Numbered from the stretch's first letter, positions 27,866-36,707 are shown. The stretch is DNA of 64,000 bases from Nodosilinea sp. E11 (GCF_032813545.1 NZ_CP136520.1:1420001-1484000), one strand, 5' to 3'. The notes: generated by a model from the sequence alone, not told the origin. Made by a program: numbers and translations.

Positions 27866-28678
27866 TTACAGTGGTGGTGTCAGCCAGCCCTCAAAGGAAC
27901 CACAAAACTGAGGCAGCGTTAGGCTGTGCAGGGAGCCGCCAGGGGCGGCCAACGCTCGATCTGCCGCCGTGTTGTAGCCCCAGTCGGCCAAAAACAGCCC
28001 AATATCGGTCAAGTCGGGCTGGCGCTGCACCGCTTGCAGAGCATTCACCCGGTCTTCGACAAACCAAATAGTGGCATCGGGGTTAGCGGTCTTAATCTGG
28101 CGCAGGGTATCGTACTTGGGCTGTTTGACCTCTTTACCAACGATGCGCTGGGCCGGGTCTGTCCCTAACGGCCCATCACCTGGCAGTTCTACTCCCGATT
28201 TCGCCAGCAGCTGCTGAATAAATCGCCCCTCTTTGGTAGAAATAATCACCAGCTCGATCGCGTTGGCCTGGGCCTGTTGAATGCGATCGATCACACCGGG
28301 ATAGAACCGCTGGTAGCTCAGCCAATCGTCGAGATCGTGATCAATCCAGCGATCGCGCACACCATCCACGGCCCGACCAATAGTGGCAGGCTCTACCCCC
28401 GCCTGAGCCAGCAGTTGCGGAACCAGCTCCGGCCAGCGGGTCAAAATATCCTCGTCAGGCAACCCCACCATCAGCCCATAGAGCACCAGGGGCATTTCCC
28501 AGCCAGTTTCAACCACCGGGCGCAGAGGGTAAAATCGCTCGGCCAGCCCTGCTGGGGGGTCTCCCGCCGCTGGTTCAAACACCTCCCTATAGGCTTTCCA
28601 CGCGGTCTGAAAATATTCCCGCAGCCCGTCGCAGACCACGCCGTCAAAATCGAGGGCCAAAATATCGGGGGTAACCAT
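27866..28678 (-). CDS. HAD-superfamily hydrolase
   Basis: 270 residues with the complete HAD site: motif I DFDGVVCDG (nucleophile Asp10, acid Asp12), motif II IISTKEG (about 148-154), a Lys in the KQPKYD segment, and motif IV WFVEDRV. A helical cap (about 20-130) lies between motifs I and II. Phosphatase activity on a small molecule is expected; the substrate is unknown. A 96-base spacer of G/T- and C-rich low-complexity DNA separates it from the Rieske oxygenase upstream. Confidence 0.85.
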   Translation of the reverse strand: MVTPDILALDFDGVVCDGLREYFQTAWKAYREVFEPAAGDPPAGLAERFYPLRPVVETGWEMPLVLYGLMVGLPDEDILTRWPELVPQLLAQAGVEPATIGRAVDGVRDRWIDHDLDDWLSYQRFYPGVIDRIQQAQANAIELVIISTKEGRFIQQLLAKSGVELPGDGPLGTDPAQRIVGKEVKQPKYDTLRQIKTANPDATIWFVEDRVNALQAVQRQPDLTDIGLFLADWGYNTAADRALAAPGGSLHSLTLPQFCGSFEGWLTPPL

Positions 28679-28773
28679 AGGAGATCAGATAGGGGTATTG
28701 GGCTTTGGGTTCAAGGGTTCAGGTTTTAGGTTTCAGGGCTACCCATCCACCCACCTACCCATCAACCCATCTA

Positions 28774-29871
28774 CTACTCCGCTGCTGCCTGCTGCCGAAT
28801 CAACTGCTGCACTGCCGTCAGCGTGCGGTTTAGCTCTGGGCCTCGGTAGGTGGGGTGCTGCTCGTAGGCTTGCTGTTCTTGCTCTAGCATCAGCACATCT
28901 TCGCGCACCAGTCGTCGCAGCACAAAGCTGGCGGAATTATTAAAGGCCCGCTTAAAGAACCGCCGCACTGCGATCGGGCTTTTGTGCAGATTGGGGAAAC
29001 GTCCCAGGGAGGTGAAGTGCAGCAGGTAAGCGCGGGTGTGGGTTTCGCTCACCGGGCAGAACAAGCAATAGATCACAAAGTCGTCGCCCAGGGTCGATCG
29101 CCAGTGGGGGTAGTGGTAGTAGACATCTAGCGGCTCGGGGTGCAGCTGGCGCAGGGCCGGAATCAGGAGCTGACTGGCCGACCAGATTTTGTCGATGCGG
29201 TAGTAGCTCTCGGCATCGTAGTGGGCATGGACGTGGGTGTTGTCGGCTTCTAGCTCGGCCAGCACCGGGTTGGCCCACACCTGGGCACCGCCGTGCAGGT
29301 GGCCGTGGTACATGTCCATTAAATTTTCAATTAAGAATGAGTAATGGGCCTGCACATCTATGGTGGTCATCGAGCCAATGAAATTGAGGTGTGCCCACTC
29401 GGGCACGCCCATGGGGGCAACTTGCTCTGCCAGCGCCGCCTCGCCGGGGAAGACCCAAACAAAGCCGTCTCGTTCTTGCACCGGATACTGCCGCAGGGCA
29501 CAGGTGGGCAGCTTTTGCTGAGGCTCTAGGTAGGGCACGTGGGCACAGCTGCCATCGGGGGCAAACTGCCAGCCGTGGTAGGCGCAGGCAATGTTGTCGC
29601 CCTCTACGGTGCCCTCACTGAGCTTGACCTGGCGATGGGGGCAGCGATCTTCGACGGCGACGGGGGTGCCAGTGCGATCGCGGTAGAGCACGATCGGCTG
29701 GTGCCACAGGGTCACTGCTAGGGGCTTGGTGCCCAGATCGTTGCCCTGGGCCACCACGTACCAGTGGTTAAGGTTGATGCCTAACTGCCGCAGAGGTTTG
29801 CCTTTAGGTCGTTCTGTTGGGTTATGCTCCCCAGCCACCGCTGTCACTGGTTGAAGGTCAATTACATCCAT
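28774..29871 (-). CDS. Rieske-type non-heme iron oxygenase
   Basis: 365 residues. The N-terminal Rieske domain binds [2Fe-2S] through CPHR (about residue 71) and CAYHGW (about residue 91). The catalytic domain has the mononuclear iron ligands in NLMDMYHGHLHGG. The architecture matches alpha subunits of aromatic or carotenoid ring oxygenases. A CrtU-like carotenoid enzyme lies 0.7 kb upstream on the same strand, so oxidation of an aromatic carotenoid (a CruH-like step to synechoxanthin) is a plausible role, from memory of the Synechococcus PCC 7002 pathway. Alternatives are chlorophyll-breakdown or betaine-type oxygenases. Confidence 0.85.
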   Translation of the reverse strand: MDVIDLQPVTAVAGEHNPTERPKGKPLRQLGINLNHWYVVAQGNDLGTKPLAVTLWHQPIVLYRDRTGTPVAVEDRCPHRQVKLSEGTVEGDNIACAYHGWQFAPDGSCAHVPYLEPQQKLPTCALRQYPVQERDGFVWVFPGEAALAEQVAPMGVPEWAHLNFIGSMTTIDVQAHYSFLIENLMDMYHGHLHGGAQVWANPVLAELEADNTHVHAHYDAESYYRIDKIWSASQLLIPALRQLHPEPLDVYYHYPHWRSTLGDDFVIYCLFCPVSETHTRAYLLHFTSLGRFPNLHKSPIAVRRFFKRAFNNSASFVLRRLVREDVLMLEQEQQAYEQHPTYRGPELNRTLTAVQQLIRQQAAAE

Positions 29872-29950
29872 CGCTGGGTTCGCTTGATAACGCCGACTTT
29901 ATCCGGGTTCGCCCGAGGTTGAGCTACCAATAATAGGTTAAAAATAATTT

Positions 29951-30181
29951 CTAATCGACATGGTAAGCCGTAATGGCGATAGTTTCATCAGGGCTGTAGA
30001 TCGCTTCAATACGTCTGTGTGTCGGATGATTCCACCAGATTTTTACGCGGTTACCCTTGGCAGGGGCAGAACCCGCCCTTTGGTATCCTGCTCCTACCAG
30101 CAAGGCTTCAAAGTCTTTAGTGGGCAGCGTTTTTGCTGTGATTTGATCGATCCCATCCAGCTTGTGTTTATCGAGGGTCAT
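29951..30181 (-). CDS. small hypothetical protein, possible toxin-like partner
   Basis: 76 residues, starting at ATG 30181 (an earlier in-frame start at 30238 would overlap the upstream ORF heavily). It is basic in the middle (NRVKIWWNHPTHRRIEAIYSP), with a compact beta-rich look; not recognised. Its start overlaps the 3' end of the preceding 85-codon ORF by 14 bases, the same overlap as the MazEF-like pair at 18.4 kb. That geometry hints at a two-gene module but does not prove one. Confidence 0.5.
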   Translation of the reverse strand: MTLDKHKLDGIDQITAKTLPTKDFEALLVGAGYQRAGSAPAKGNRVKIWWNHPTHRRIEAIYSPDETIAITAYHVD

Positions 30182-30425
30182 AGTCACCCGAATAGGTGCT
30201 AAAAATGCGATAGCCAGGTAATACCACGGCCAGGCCAATGGGGTTATGAATTATTCCTGGATAGTCGGTTTCGGGTGGGCTACCGCCGAGTCGAAGTTTA
30301 ATCGGCCCCAACCAGAGGTATAAACCAGGAATGAGACAGTCTAGGCTGTAGGCGATGGCTCTAAGTTGTTGATCGACGGCCTTGTTGGTCGTACCAGGCT
30401 GAGCATGGGAATCGTTTGTAAACAT
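30168..30425 (-). CDS. small hypothetical protein upstream of and overlapping the 76-residue ORF
   Basis: 85 residues, not recognised. Central hydrophobic stretch (LDCLIPGLYLWLGPIKL) and a Gly/Pro-rich C-terminus. The ATG at 30425 has no strong ribosome site. It could be a small membrane-associated protein, an antitoxin-like partner, or the decayed remainder of a longer gene; the sequence alone cannot decide. Confidence 0.4.
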   Translation of the reverse strand: MFTNDSHAQPGTTNKAVDQQLRAIAYSLDCLIPGLYLWLGPIKLRLGGSPPETDYPGIIHNPIGLAVVLPGYRIFSTYSGDYDPR

Positions 30426-30550
30426 AGCCGTAAAGCCAAAATAAACTCAACCTAAGTTCTAAACTCAAACCCCTACTTATAGGTGCTCGAACTTCCCTAT
30501 TTTATCTCAGTCAAGCCGGGCCATAATTGTTTACCCATTGGTGACAAGCT

Positions 30551-30578
30551 GAGAGGCCAATCAATGATTGGCGCTCTC
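30551..30578 (-). terminator. strong hairpin downstream of the CrtU-like gene
   Basis: GAGAG+GCCAATCA (30551-30563) pairs with TGATTGGC, a one-base bulge, then CTCTC (30565-30578), giving a 13-bp stem with a one-base apex. A short T tract (GTTT) follows on the plus side only, so it may block transcription from either side. It lies 26 bases after the stop of the minus-strand gene. Confidence 0.45.
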
Positions 30579-30604
30579 GTTTAACCCTTTATCTAGCTGT
30601 CCTC

Positions 30605-32560
30605 CTAGATTTTCAGCACGCCTTCGGGATTGACCGAGAGAATGGGGCGGCGCTGGACGCCCTCTCGCTGCAAAATGGCGTTCGCCGCTAGTAGGCCGCT
30701 ACTCACCGCCCGCTCCATCAGCCCGCAGGGAAAGGGCATCCGCACCCAGTCACCGGCAAACAGTAAATTGTCGACGGCGGTGGTGGTTTGGGGTCGGTTG
30801 GCAAAGCTGCCCGGCGGAAACCCGGCAAAGTTTTTCTGGTTGACCAACTGCCGGTGCAGCACCGTTGCGCCCTTGAGTTCGGGCACTACCTCGTACAGTT
30901 CGGCCTCAAAGGTGTCGAGAATATCGGCCTGGGTAGGAAAGTCTTTCTCTTTATAACAATAGGCATGCAGCTCGACGACGCTGCCCCCGGTGCGCTCGCC
31001 CCAAGCAATATAGTCGTCTTGAATGCGGTGGTAGAGGGTGATGCTGTCGGTGAGCTTGTAGCCCGAGAGACTGGTGAACCAGCTGTGCTCCCACTCAAAG
31101 TCGCGGTCGAGCCAGAAACGGGCCACTGCAAAGGGATCGGCTACCTGAAGCTCGTCTACCTGGGTGGCTAAGGCGGGTTCAACAGTGCCCTCTGAGCGGG
31201 CAAACAACGCCTTGATACCGGGAATATCGGCAGCCATGACGTAGTAGTCGGCGGTGAGAGCGTGGGTGGCATGGGCTTCGGGGTCAGCGTGGGCGGCGAT
31301 TAGCTGAATGCGATCGCCCTGCCGCTGCACCACCTTAAAGGCCGTCAGATTTTCCTGGGCCGGGCCTGCCAGCACCGCTCCATCGCTAGCGTAGGCGGCC
31401 CCATGACAGGGGCAAAGGTAGCCGTCTTCAGTAGTGGTCACCTGGCGCTGTACGCTACAGCCCTGGTGGGTACAGGTCAGAGAAAGAGCCATCTTGGCCC
31501 CCGGTGCCACCGAGTAAACGCTGTCGCCCGCGCCAAAATACTCCATGCTCTCAGAACTCAGCAGCGGGTTGCGGTCTACCCAGAAGGGCACAGCATTGGT
31601 AGCGATGCTGCCCTTTTGATAGGTGACGCCACCAATTTTGCCGTCGTCCCAGGACACCTGACTGACGGTGACGCCAGTGAGCACCTGGCCACCCTTGGCC
31701 TGAATGGCCTCGACCATGGGGTCAACAAGCGATCGCCCCATATCTTGGCAGGTGCCGTTAAAGGCCAGCCCCTCCGGGTTGCCAAAGAAATAGAAGTGAA
31801 AGAACTGCATCAGCTCCCCGGCACTGAGCACGTCGGGAGAGTTGAGACTCGACTTGGCAAAGGGCAAAAAGTAGAGGTCGTACAATCCCTTCGGAAAGTC
31901 GTCGCCCACCCATTCTGTCACCGACATCTGATCGAGCCGTTCGTAGCTCTGGGGATTGCGAAAGCCGGTAATTTCTCGAAACACCTGGAGATGCTTGAGG
32001 TGGGTGAGGTTAATGCCCCACTCCAGCCGGTTCGACGACGCAATTGCCAGATCAACGATGTTCCACGGAAAGGCTGAGTTGCTGGGGCGAAACACCTCCG
32101 GATCGTAGTGCTCTTTGTAGACCAGGGAATAGTAGTCGAGGGACTTAAAGTTTTGCTGAATGCTGAGTTCGTCAACCAAGCTAAACAGGTTGTAGTACTG
32201 GGGAAAGAAGCCGTGAAAACCGTGCTCCATCATGAACGAGTCTTCACCCACCTGAATCGGCCAGCTGGCGATTTTGCCGCCCAACTGGGGCGATCGCTCC
32301 AGCAGTGTCACCGCTACCCCCCGCTGGCTGAGTTCGTAGGCGGCAGCCAGCCCCGCTAGCCCGCCGCCAATCACCACCGCCGTCGTGGGCTTACCCACCT
32401 GGGAGGGCAGCTCCAGTTGATCGCGCTGAACCACCGTCGGCTGAGGTTTGCTCAGCCGCGAATAACTCAGCAGCGCCGCAATACCTCCCACTCCAAAGAG
32501 CTTGAGCACATGACGGCGAGCCAGGGTTTGGGCAAACAGCCCCTCTAAAGATTGACTCAT
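30605..32560 (-). CDS. CrtU/CruE-like FAD-dependent carotenoid desaturase with inserted Rieske domain and Tat-like N-terminus
   Basis: 651 residues. The N-terminus ARRHVLKLFGVGGIAALL resembles a twin-arginine signal. An FAD/NAD Rossmann motif follows (VVIGGGLAGLAAAYELSQRG, about 62-81) with a carotenoid-desaturase-type segment (GGKIASW; EHGFHGFFPQYYN). Near residues 361-395 a complete Rieske [2Fe-2S] site is inserted (CTHQGC and CPCHGAAY). The C-terminal FAD-binding region (LLFAGDWVRMPFPCGLMERAVSSG) is typical of phytoene-desaturase relatives. The best match from memory is the CrtU/CruE group, which converts beta-ionone rings to aromatic rings. It diverges from the ABC-2 permease. Confidence 0.82.
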   Translation of the reverse strand: MSQSLEGLFAQTLARRHVLKLFGVGGIAALLSYSRLSKPQPTVVQRDQLELPSQVGKPTTAVVIGGGLAGLAAAYELSQRGVAVTLLERSPQLGGKIASWPIQVGEDSFMMEHGFHGFFPQYYNLFSLVDELSIQQNFKSLDYYSLVYKEHYDPEVFRPSNSAFPWNIVDLAIASSNRLEWGINLTHLKHLQVFREITGFRNPQSYERLDQMSVTEWVGDDFPKGLYDLYFLPFAKSSLNSPDVLSAGELMQFFHFYFFGNPEGLAFNGTCQDMGRSLVDPMVEAIQAKGGQVLTGVTVSQVSWDDGKIGGVTYQKGSIATNAVPFWVDRNPLLSSESMEYFGAGDSVYSVAPGAKMALSLTCTHQGCSVQRQVTTTEDGYLCPCHGAAYASDGAVLAGPAQENLTAFKVVQRQGDRIQLIAAHADPEAHATHALTADYYVMAADIPGIKALFARSEGTVEPALATQVDELQVADPFAVARFWLDRDFEWEHSWFTSLSGYKLTDSITLYHRIQDDYIAWGERTGGSVVELHAYCYKEKDFPTQADILDTFEAELYEVVPELKGATVLHRQLVNQKNFAGFPPGSFANRPQTTTAVDNLLFAGDWVRMPFPCGLMERAVSSGLLAANAILQREGVQRRPILSVNPEGVLKI

Positions 32561-32762
32561 CAGAAGTTTCGAACGTTGCTTAGGTCAAACTCAACCTCTG
32601 GGACCAGCCCCTGAGGGTGTGTGGAGAGCGACTTGGGCCTTAAGGTAACACAGTCTCTTAATCAGAGAAGCGGGTTCAAAGCTCCGGGCCAGAGGAGAGC
32701 ACCCCGCGCGTGACCTGATAGAAACTGTAGTATTAGATTGCCTTTACAGTCTACTCATACTA

Positions 32763-33536
32763 ATGAAATACGTGCGAGAAACCCTGGCGGTTGCCCAGCG
32801 GATTTTAGTAGAACTGGGGCGACGGCGGCGAAGCCTGATTTTTTGGGCTATTTTCCCGGTTATTCTGCTGATTCTCAACAGTTTGATTTTGCAAGAGCGA
32901 CTTCAGATCTCACTGGCCGAAGCCTATACCCAGGCGGCCCCCGCCACTCTGGTAGGGGCGGCGCTGTTTTTTAGCGGGCTAGGGGGCAGCGTGGCTACCG
33001 TGGTCTCAGAGCGCGAGCAAAAAACCCTGAAGCGGCTGTTTTTATCGCCCCTAAGTGGGGTGTCATACTTTTTGGGCATCGGTTTGGCCTACGGGGCGGT
33101 AGGGCTAGGGCAGGCGGGGCTAGTCTATGCGATCGCCCTCTCCCAGGGAGCCAGCCTTGAGGGCAACCCGCTGGCCAACCTGCTGATTGTGCTGCTGAGT
33201 ATCGTCGCCTACGTGGGAGTGGGGTTTGTGCTCGGCACCCAGCTAGCCCGCCGCACCGAAGATGTCAACGCCCTGATCGCCGCCTTTGGCATTCCGCTCA
33301 TGATTTTGGGGGGGGCCTTTATGCCTACGGCCTTCTTCCCCGATTCGCTGGCTCAGCTCACCCAATTCAACCCGATTTACCACATGATTGAAGCCCTTTC
33401 AGGGATCGTGGTGCAAGGCAATACCTTGGCAGAGGTGGGCAACCACGTTCAGTTTTTGGCGCTGTTTGCGATCGCTATGGTGGTAGCGGGCTGGCTGGCC
33501 TACCGCCGCATGGTACAGGTCGAGCGCCAGCTTTAA
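32763..33536 (+). CDS. ABC-2-type transporter permease without adjacent ATPase
   Basis: 257 residues with six hydrophobic helices and the ABC-2 signature near the C-terminus (GIPLMILGGAFMPTAFFPDSL, then FNPIYHMIEALSGIV). In the family it pairs with a separate ATPase to export drugs, lipids or polysaccharide. No ATPase gene is next to it: the upstream neighbour is divergent and the downstream one is an amidotransferase. The ATPase is presumably encoded elsewhere. Confidence 0.88.
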   Translation: MKYVRETLAVAQRILVELGRRRRSLIFWAIFPVILLILNSLILQERLQISLAEAYTQAAPATLVGAALFFSGLGGSVATVVSEREQKTLKRLFLSPLSGVSYFLGIGLAYGAVGLGQAGLVYAIALSQGASLEGNPLANLLIVLLSIVAYVGVGFVLGTQLARRTEDVNALIAAFGIPLMILGGAFMPTAFFPDSLAQLTQFNPIYHMIEALSGIVVQGNTLAEVGNHVQFLALFAIAMVVAGWLAYRRMVQVERQL

Positions 33537-33616
33537 ATGCGACAAGCCCTCGACACCTAGAGTTGGCCCCCATGGCCTTGACCTGAGGCGATACAGTGGG
33601 AAGGGTAATCGCCCCT

Positions 33617-34438
33617 ATGCCTACTGCTTCTGTGACATCTTCTCTACCAGTTCTAGTCATTGTGCATCAGCCCACCTCTACCCCAGGTCGGGTCGGCGAG
33701 GTGTTGCAAGCCCTGGGGTTTGCCCTAGATATTCGCTGCCCGGCGCTGGGACAGCCGCTGCCCACCAACCTGGATCGCCACAGCGCCGTTGTCGTCTTTG
33801 GTGGCCCCATGAGCGCTAACGACGACCACCATCGGTTTATTCGCCAAGAACTCGCGTGGATTTCGCTGGTGCTGGCCGCCGAAAAACCCTACTTAGGCAT
33901 TTGTCTAGGAGCGCAGTTGTTAGCCCGCGCCCTAGGGGCCACTGTGGCACCCCACCCCACTGGTCAGCGAGAAATCGGCTACTATCCCATTGTGCCTACC
34001 GCTGCGGGGCAGGGGCTATGGCCTGGTCCACTGATGGTCTACCAGTGGCACCAGGAGGGGTTTGAACTGCCCCAGGGTAGCCAGCTGCTGGCCACCGGCA
34101 CGACATTTCCCCATCAGGCCTTTCGCTACGGGCAACAGGCCTACGGGCTTCAGTTTCATCCCGAGATCACCACGGCTATGGTTAACCACTGGACCACCGA
34201 AGGAGCCGATCAGCTCGCCTGCCCAGGAGCCCAGGATCGGCCTTACCACCTCAGCCAGCATCGGCTCTACGCCGCCTCGGTAGACCGCTGGCTGCATCAG
34301 TTCCTCGCCCGCTGGCTGGGGGCACCTGCCCAGGCTGAGGCCGTCTGGGGTCAGCACCATGCCCTGCACCATCACCCTACGGCCCAGGGAACCACCACCC
34401 TCCATCTTGGTCAGCCACCTAAGCTCGAGATCGGGTAG
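33617..34438 (+). CDS. class I glutamine amidotransferase-like protein (GMP synthase-type domain)
   Basis: 273 residues. A class I GATase fold with oxyanion glycine (VVFGGPMSAND), nucleophile Cys in GICLGAQLLA and the His-Glu pair in LQFHPEI: the triad is intact. It stands alone, without a synthetase domain, like the GuaA-N-related stand-alone family. The C-terminal 40 residues are His/Gln-rich and look unstructured. ATG 33617 is preferred to GTG 33596. The next gene starts 52 bases on. Confidence 0.85.
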   Translation: MPTASVTSSLPVLVIVHQPTSTPGRVGEVLQALGFALDIRCPALGQPLPTNLDRHSAVVVFGGPMSANDDHHRFIRQELAWISLVLAAEKPYLGICLGAQLLARALGATVAPHPTGQREIGYYPIVPTAAGQGLWPGPLMVYQWHQEGFELPQGSQLLATGTTFPHQAFRYGQQAYGLQFHPEITTAMVNHWTTEGADQLACPGAQDRPYHLSQHRLYAASVDRWLHQFLARWLGAPAQAEAVWGQHHALHHHPTAQGTTTLHLGQPPKLEIG

Positions 34439-34490
34439 CAAACGCCTACACAGCCTCACTAGACACAGCCGTAACAGGAGAAGACCACAG

Positions 34491-35384
34491 GTGAAAATTG
34501 GGGTACTTGGCACTGGGTTAATGGGGGCTCCGATGGCCCTTCGGTTAATGTCATCGGGGCATAAGGTGTGGGTCTATAACCGCACTCCAGCCCGGCTTAA
34601 GCCTCTAGAACTAGCCGGAGCCACCGTGTGTCGCACCCCCCTCGATCTCGTGCAATCGGTGGAGGCCATAGTCGTTATGGTGACCAATGGAGCAGCGGTG
34701 CGATCGCTGTTTACAGAAATGGGGGCTGGAGATAGGCCCTCTCCCCTCAGCGATCGCACCATCATTCAAATGAGCACCATCGCCCCCGATGAAAGTCAGA
34801 CACTCAGCCAGATCATCACCCAGGCTGGGGGCACCTACCTGGAAGCTCCCGTACTGGGCAGCATTCCCGAAGCCAAAAACGGCAAGCTGATCGTAATGGT
34901 AGGGGCCTCAGCAGAAGACTACGAACGCTGGCAGCCCCTGCTAAACTGCCTGGGCGACACCCTGTACCACCTAGGCCCCGTGGGTAGCGCCGCCACCCTC
35001 AAACTGGCCATGAACCAGCTAATTGGCTCTCTCACCACGGCCTTTGCCCAAAGCCTGGGCCTGGTGCAGGCCGCTGGCCTCAACGCCGATACCTTCATGG
35101 CAGTGGTTCGCCAGAGCGCCCTCTATGCCCCCACCTTTGATAAAAAGCTGCACCGTATGCAGACCCGCCAGTTTACCGATCCCAACTTTCCCGCTAAGCA
35201 CCTGCTCAAAGATATGGAGCTGTTTGTAGCCGCCGCCGAGTCGGCAGGGCTGGCAGCTTTCCCAGCCGAGAGCGTGCGCCAGCTAGTCGAGCAGACGGTA
35301 GCCGCCGGATTTGCCGACGATGACTATGCCGCCCTATTCAACATCGTGAGCCCTCAGCCCCAGCCCGGTCAACCACCCGACTAA
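34491..35384 (+). CDS. NAD(P)-dependent beta-hydroxyacid dehydrogenase family protein
   Basis: 297 residues of the 3-hydroxyisobutyrate/glyoxylate-succinic semialdehyde reductase family. Rossmann GTGLMGAPMA starts at residue 7; the substrate segment LEAPVLGS and the catalytic Lys in GSAATLKLAMNQL are present. The GTG start at 34491 is preceded by AGGAG and places the Rossmann motif at the very N-terminus; an earlier in-frame start (34359) would overlap the upstream gene. In cyanobacteria such enzymes can reduce glyoxylate or succinic semialdehyde; the exact substrate is open. Confidence 0.87.
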   Translation: MKIGVLGTGLMGAPMALRLMSSGHKVWVYNRTPARLKPLELAGATVCRTPLDLVQSVEAIVVMVTNGAAVRSLFTEMGAGDRPSPLSDRTIIQMSTIAPDESQTLSQIITQAGGTYLEAPVLGSIPEAKNGKLIVMVGASAEDYERWQPLLNCLGDTLYHLGPVGSAATLKLAMNQLIGSLTTAFAQSLGLVQAAGLNADTFMAVVRQSALYAPTFDKKLHRMQTRQFTDPNFPAKHLLKDMELFVAAAESAGLAAFPAESVRQLVEQTVAAGFADDDYAALFNIVSPQPQPGQPPD

Positions 35385-35781
35385 ACAGCTTGGGCTGGTG
35401 CCTGGCCACTCTATTCACAACCCAACCCACCAGTGAACCCCAGCAAAGGGGTACCGGCGTGGCCCAATATTTTGACTAAATATTACGGCTTTCAACGTTC
35501 CGTAAAGCGATATCCGAAAGTATTAGCGCTTTATGGGCATCTTTTATTACACCGACGGCAGGCCGGTACTGATTTCAGCCCTGGGACGTTGCGAATCAAT
35601 TCAGGCCTTGCTCTAGACCTAGCGATGAGTCACGCCAGGCTTGAGTCAGCTTACTGACGATGGGAGTGTGATAAAAGTTCGGTTAATCCTGCGAGAAATT
35701 CATGTTGCCAGGGAGGCATCCTTGTGTAAAATCGTGGGCAATATCTGCAAACCTTAGCGTCCCTCCAGGAGGTGAGACTTT
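35385..35781. other. 397-base intergenic region before DUF2949 gene
   Basis: No convincing gene. The stretch around 35460-35550 is AT-richer than the surroundings and has only short dyads (for example AATATT repeated about 13 bases apart). A 74-codon ORF at 35433-35657 has no ribosome site and no family features, and is not called. The last 80 bases hold the DUF2949 promoter and ribosome site. Confidence 0.6.
35705..35732 (+). promoter_or_regulatory. sigma70-type promoter of the DUF2949 gene
   Basis: TTGCCA (35705-35710) and TAAAAT (35727-35732) are spaced by 16 bases, 50 bases upstream of the ATG at 35782, with a near-perfect ribosome site AGGAGGTGA in between. Confidence 0.55.
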
Positions 35782-35973
35782 ATGACGGTGAGTGTACAAC
35801 CCAATTTAATCCAGTTTTTACAAGACGATTTAGCCATCTCAGCGGCCTCCATTCGGGTCGCACTTAAGCACAGCGAGCAAGACCCTGGGCCATTGCCCAT
35901 GATTCTCTGGCAGTACGGTTTAGTGACCCTAGAGCAACTAGAGCAAATCTATGACTGGATGGAAGCGGCTTAG
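35782..35973 (+). CDS. DUF2949 small cyanobacterial protein
   Basis: 63 residues. The sequence (LIQFLQDDLAISAASIRVAL, PGPLPMILWQYGLVTLEQL) matches the DUF2949 family of cyanobacteria, whose function is unknown. Acidic and helical, no membrane segment. The ribosome site AGGAGGTGA is unusually strong and a terminator hairpin follows, so it is an independently transcribed, probably well-translated gene. Confidence 0.85.
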   Translation: MTVSVQPNLIQFLQDDLAISAASIRVALKHSEQDPGPLPMILWQYGLVTLEQLEQIYDWMEAA

Positions 35974-36003
35974 GCCAAAGGCAACCCAGCCTAAACTCTG
36001 CTG

Positions 36004-36037
36004 AGAGGCGTAGCATCGGCTGCGCCTCTTGTGTTTT
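36004..36037 (+). terminator. intrinsic terminator of the DUF2949 gene
   Basis: AGAGGCG (36004-36010) pairs with CGCCTCT (36023-36029), with a small inner stem in the loop, followed by TTGTGTTTTT. It lies 31 bases after the stop codon. Confidence 0.75.
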
Positions 36038-36104
36038 TAGGCCCATTTCGACAACAAACCTACTGAAGATTTTTGCGTCTTCCCCAGGCGCAGGCCCTGC
36101 GCCC

Positions 36105-36662
36105 CTACACTGGGGTATCTTCTTCGAACACCAAGGGCCAAAGGTCGGCTACCGCTACCTCCCACCCCGGCAGCAGGTCGGGCACCGTGAGGCGATCGCC
36201 ATCCCCCAAAATAATCGCCTCGTCCCCCGTGCGATACACCTCTATACAGCGGGCATCAGGGTCGATGAGAATGCCGACCTGGGTACCCAGAGCGAGAAAA
36301 TCTTGAATTTTGCTCCGCAGTTTCGTCAGTTTGTCCGTGGGCGATTTTACCTCGACCATTAGATCGGGGGCGAGTTCGGCAAAGGAACGGGGGCTGCGCC
36401 GCAGCCGCTCAGCTTTGACAAAGGAAACATCGGGGGCACGGGTGTCGGCGTTGGGGAGGATAAAGCCAGCGCTAGAGCCCGTGACTCGACCCAGTTGACG
36501 GGGGCGCACCCAGTTGCGAATCTGTGCAGCTAACTCAGTTGAGACCTCATCCGCCTCGTACCCAGAAGGACTCATGATTTTTACCTCCCCGCCTACCAAC
36601 TCCATCCGATAGTCGGGATGTTCAGCCTGAAGCGTCTCTAATTCATGAACGGTTAGCGGCAT
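36105..36662 (-). CDS. Uma2-family (DUF820) putative endonuclease
   Basis: 185 residues with the PD-(D/E)XK-like Uma2 fold: MELVGGEVKIMSPSG near the N-terminus, TRAPDVSFV (Asp) and LMVEVKSPTD (Glu-x-Lys) in the core, and GVLIDP-like GILIDPDAR after it. The family is greatly expanded in cyanobacteria; a nuclease activity is inferred from fold and is not experimentally assigned here. Single gene, convergent with DUF2949. Confidence 0.87.
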   Translation of the reverse strand: MPLTVHELETLQAEHPDYRMELVGGEVKIMSPSGYEADEVSTELAAQIRNWVRPRQLGRVTGSSAGFILPNADTRAPDVSFVKAERLRRSPRSFAELAPDLMVEVKSPTDKLTKLRSKIQDFLALGTQVGILIDPDARCIEVYRTGDEAIILGDGDRLTVPDLLPGWEVAVADLWPLVFEEDTPV

Positions 36663-36707
36663 GACGTTTCCCTCACCGTAGAGGTCTTTGCCCTATCATA
36701 ACGACTC

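Noticed and set aside
35433-35657. 74-codon ORF before the DUF2949 gene
   Set aside because: No ribosome site, no recognisable family and composition unlike neighbouring genes.
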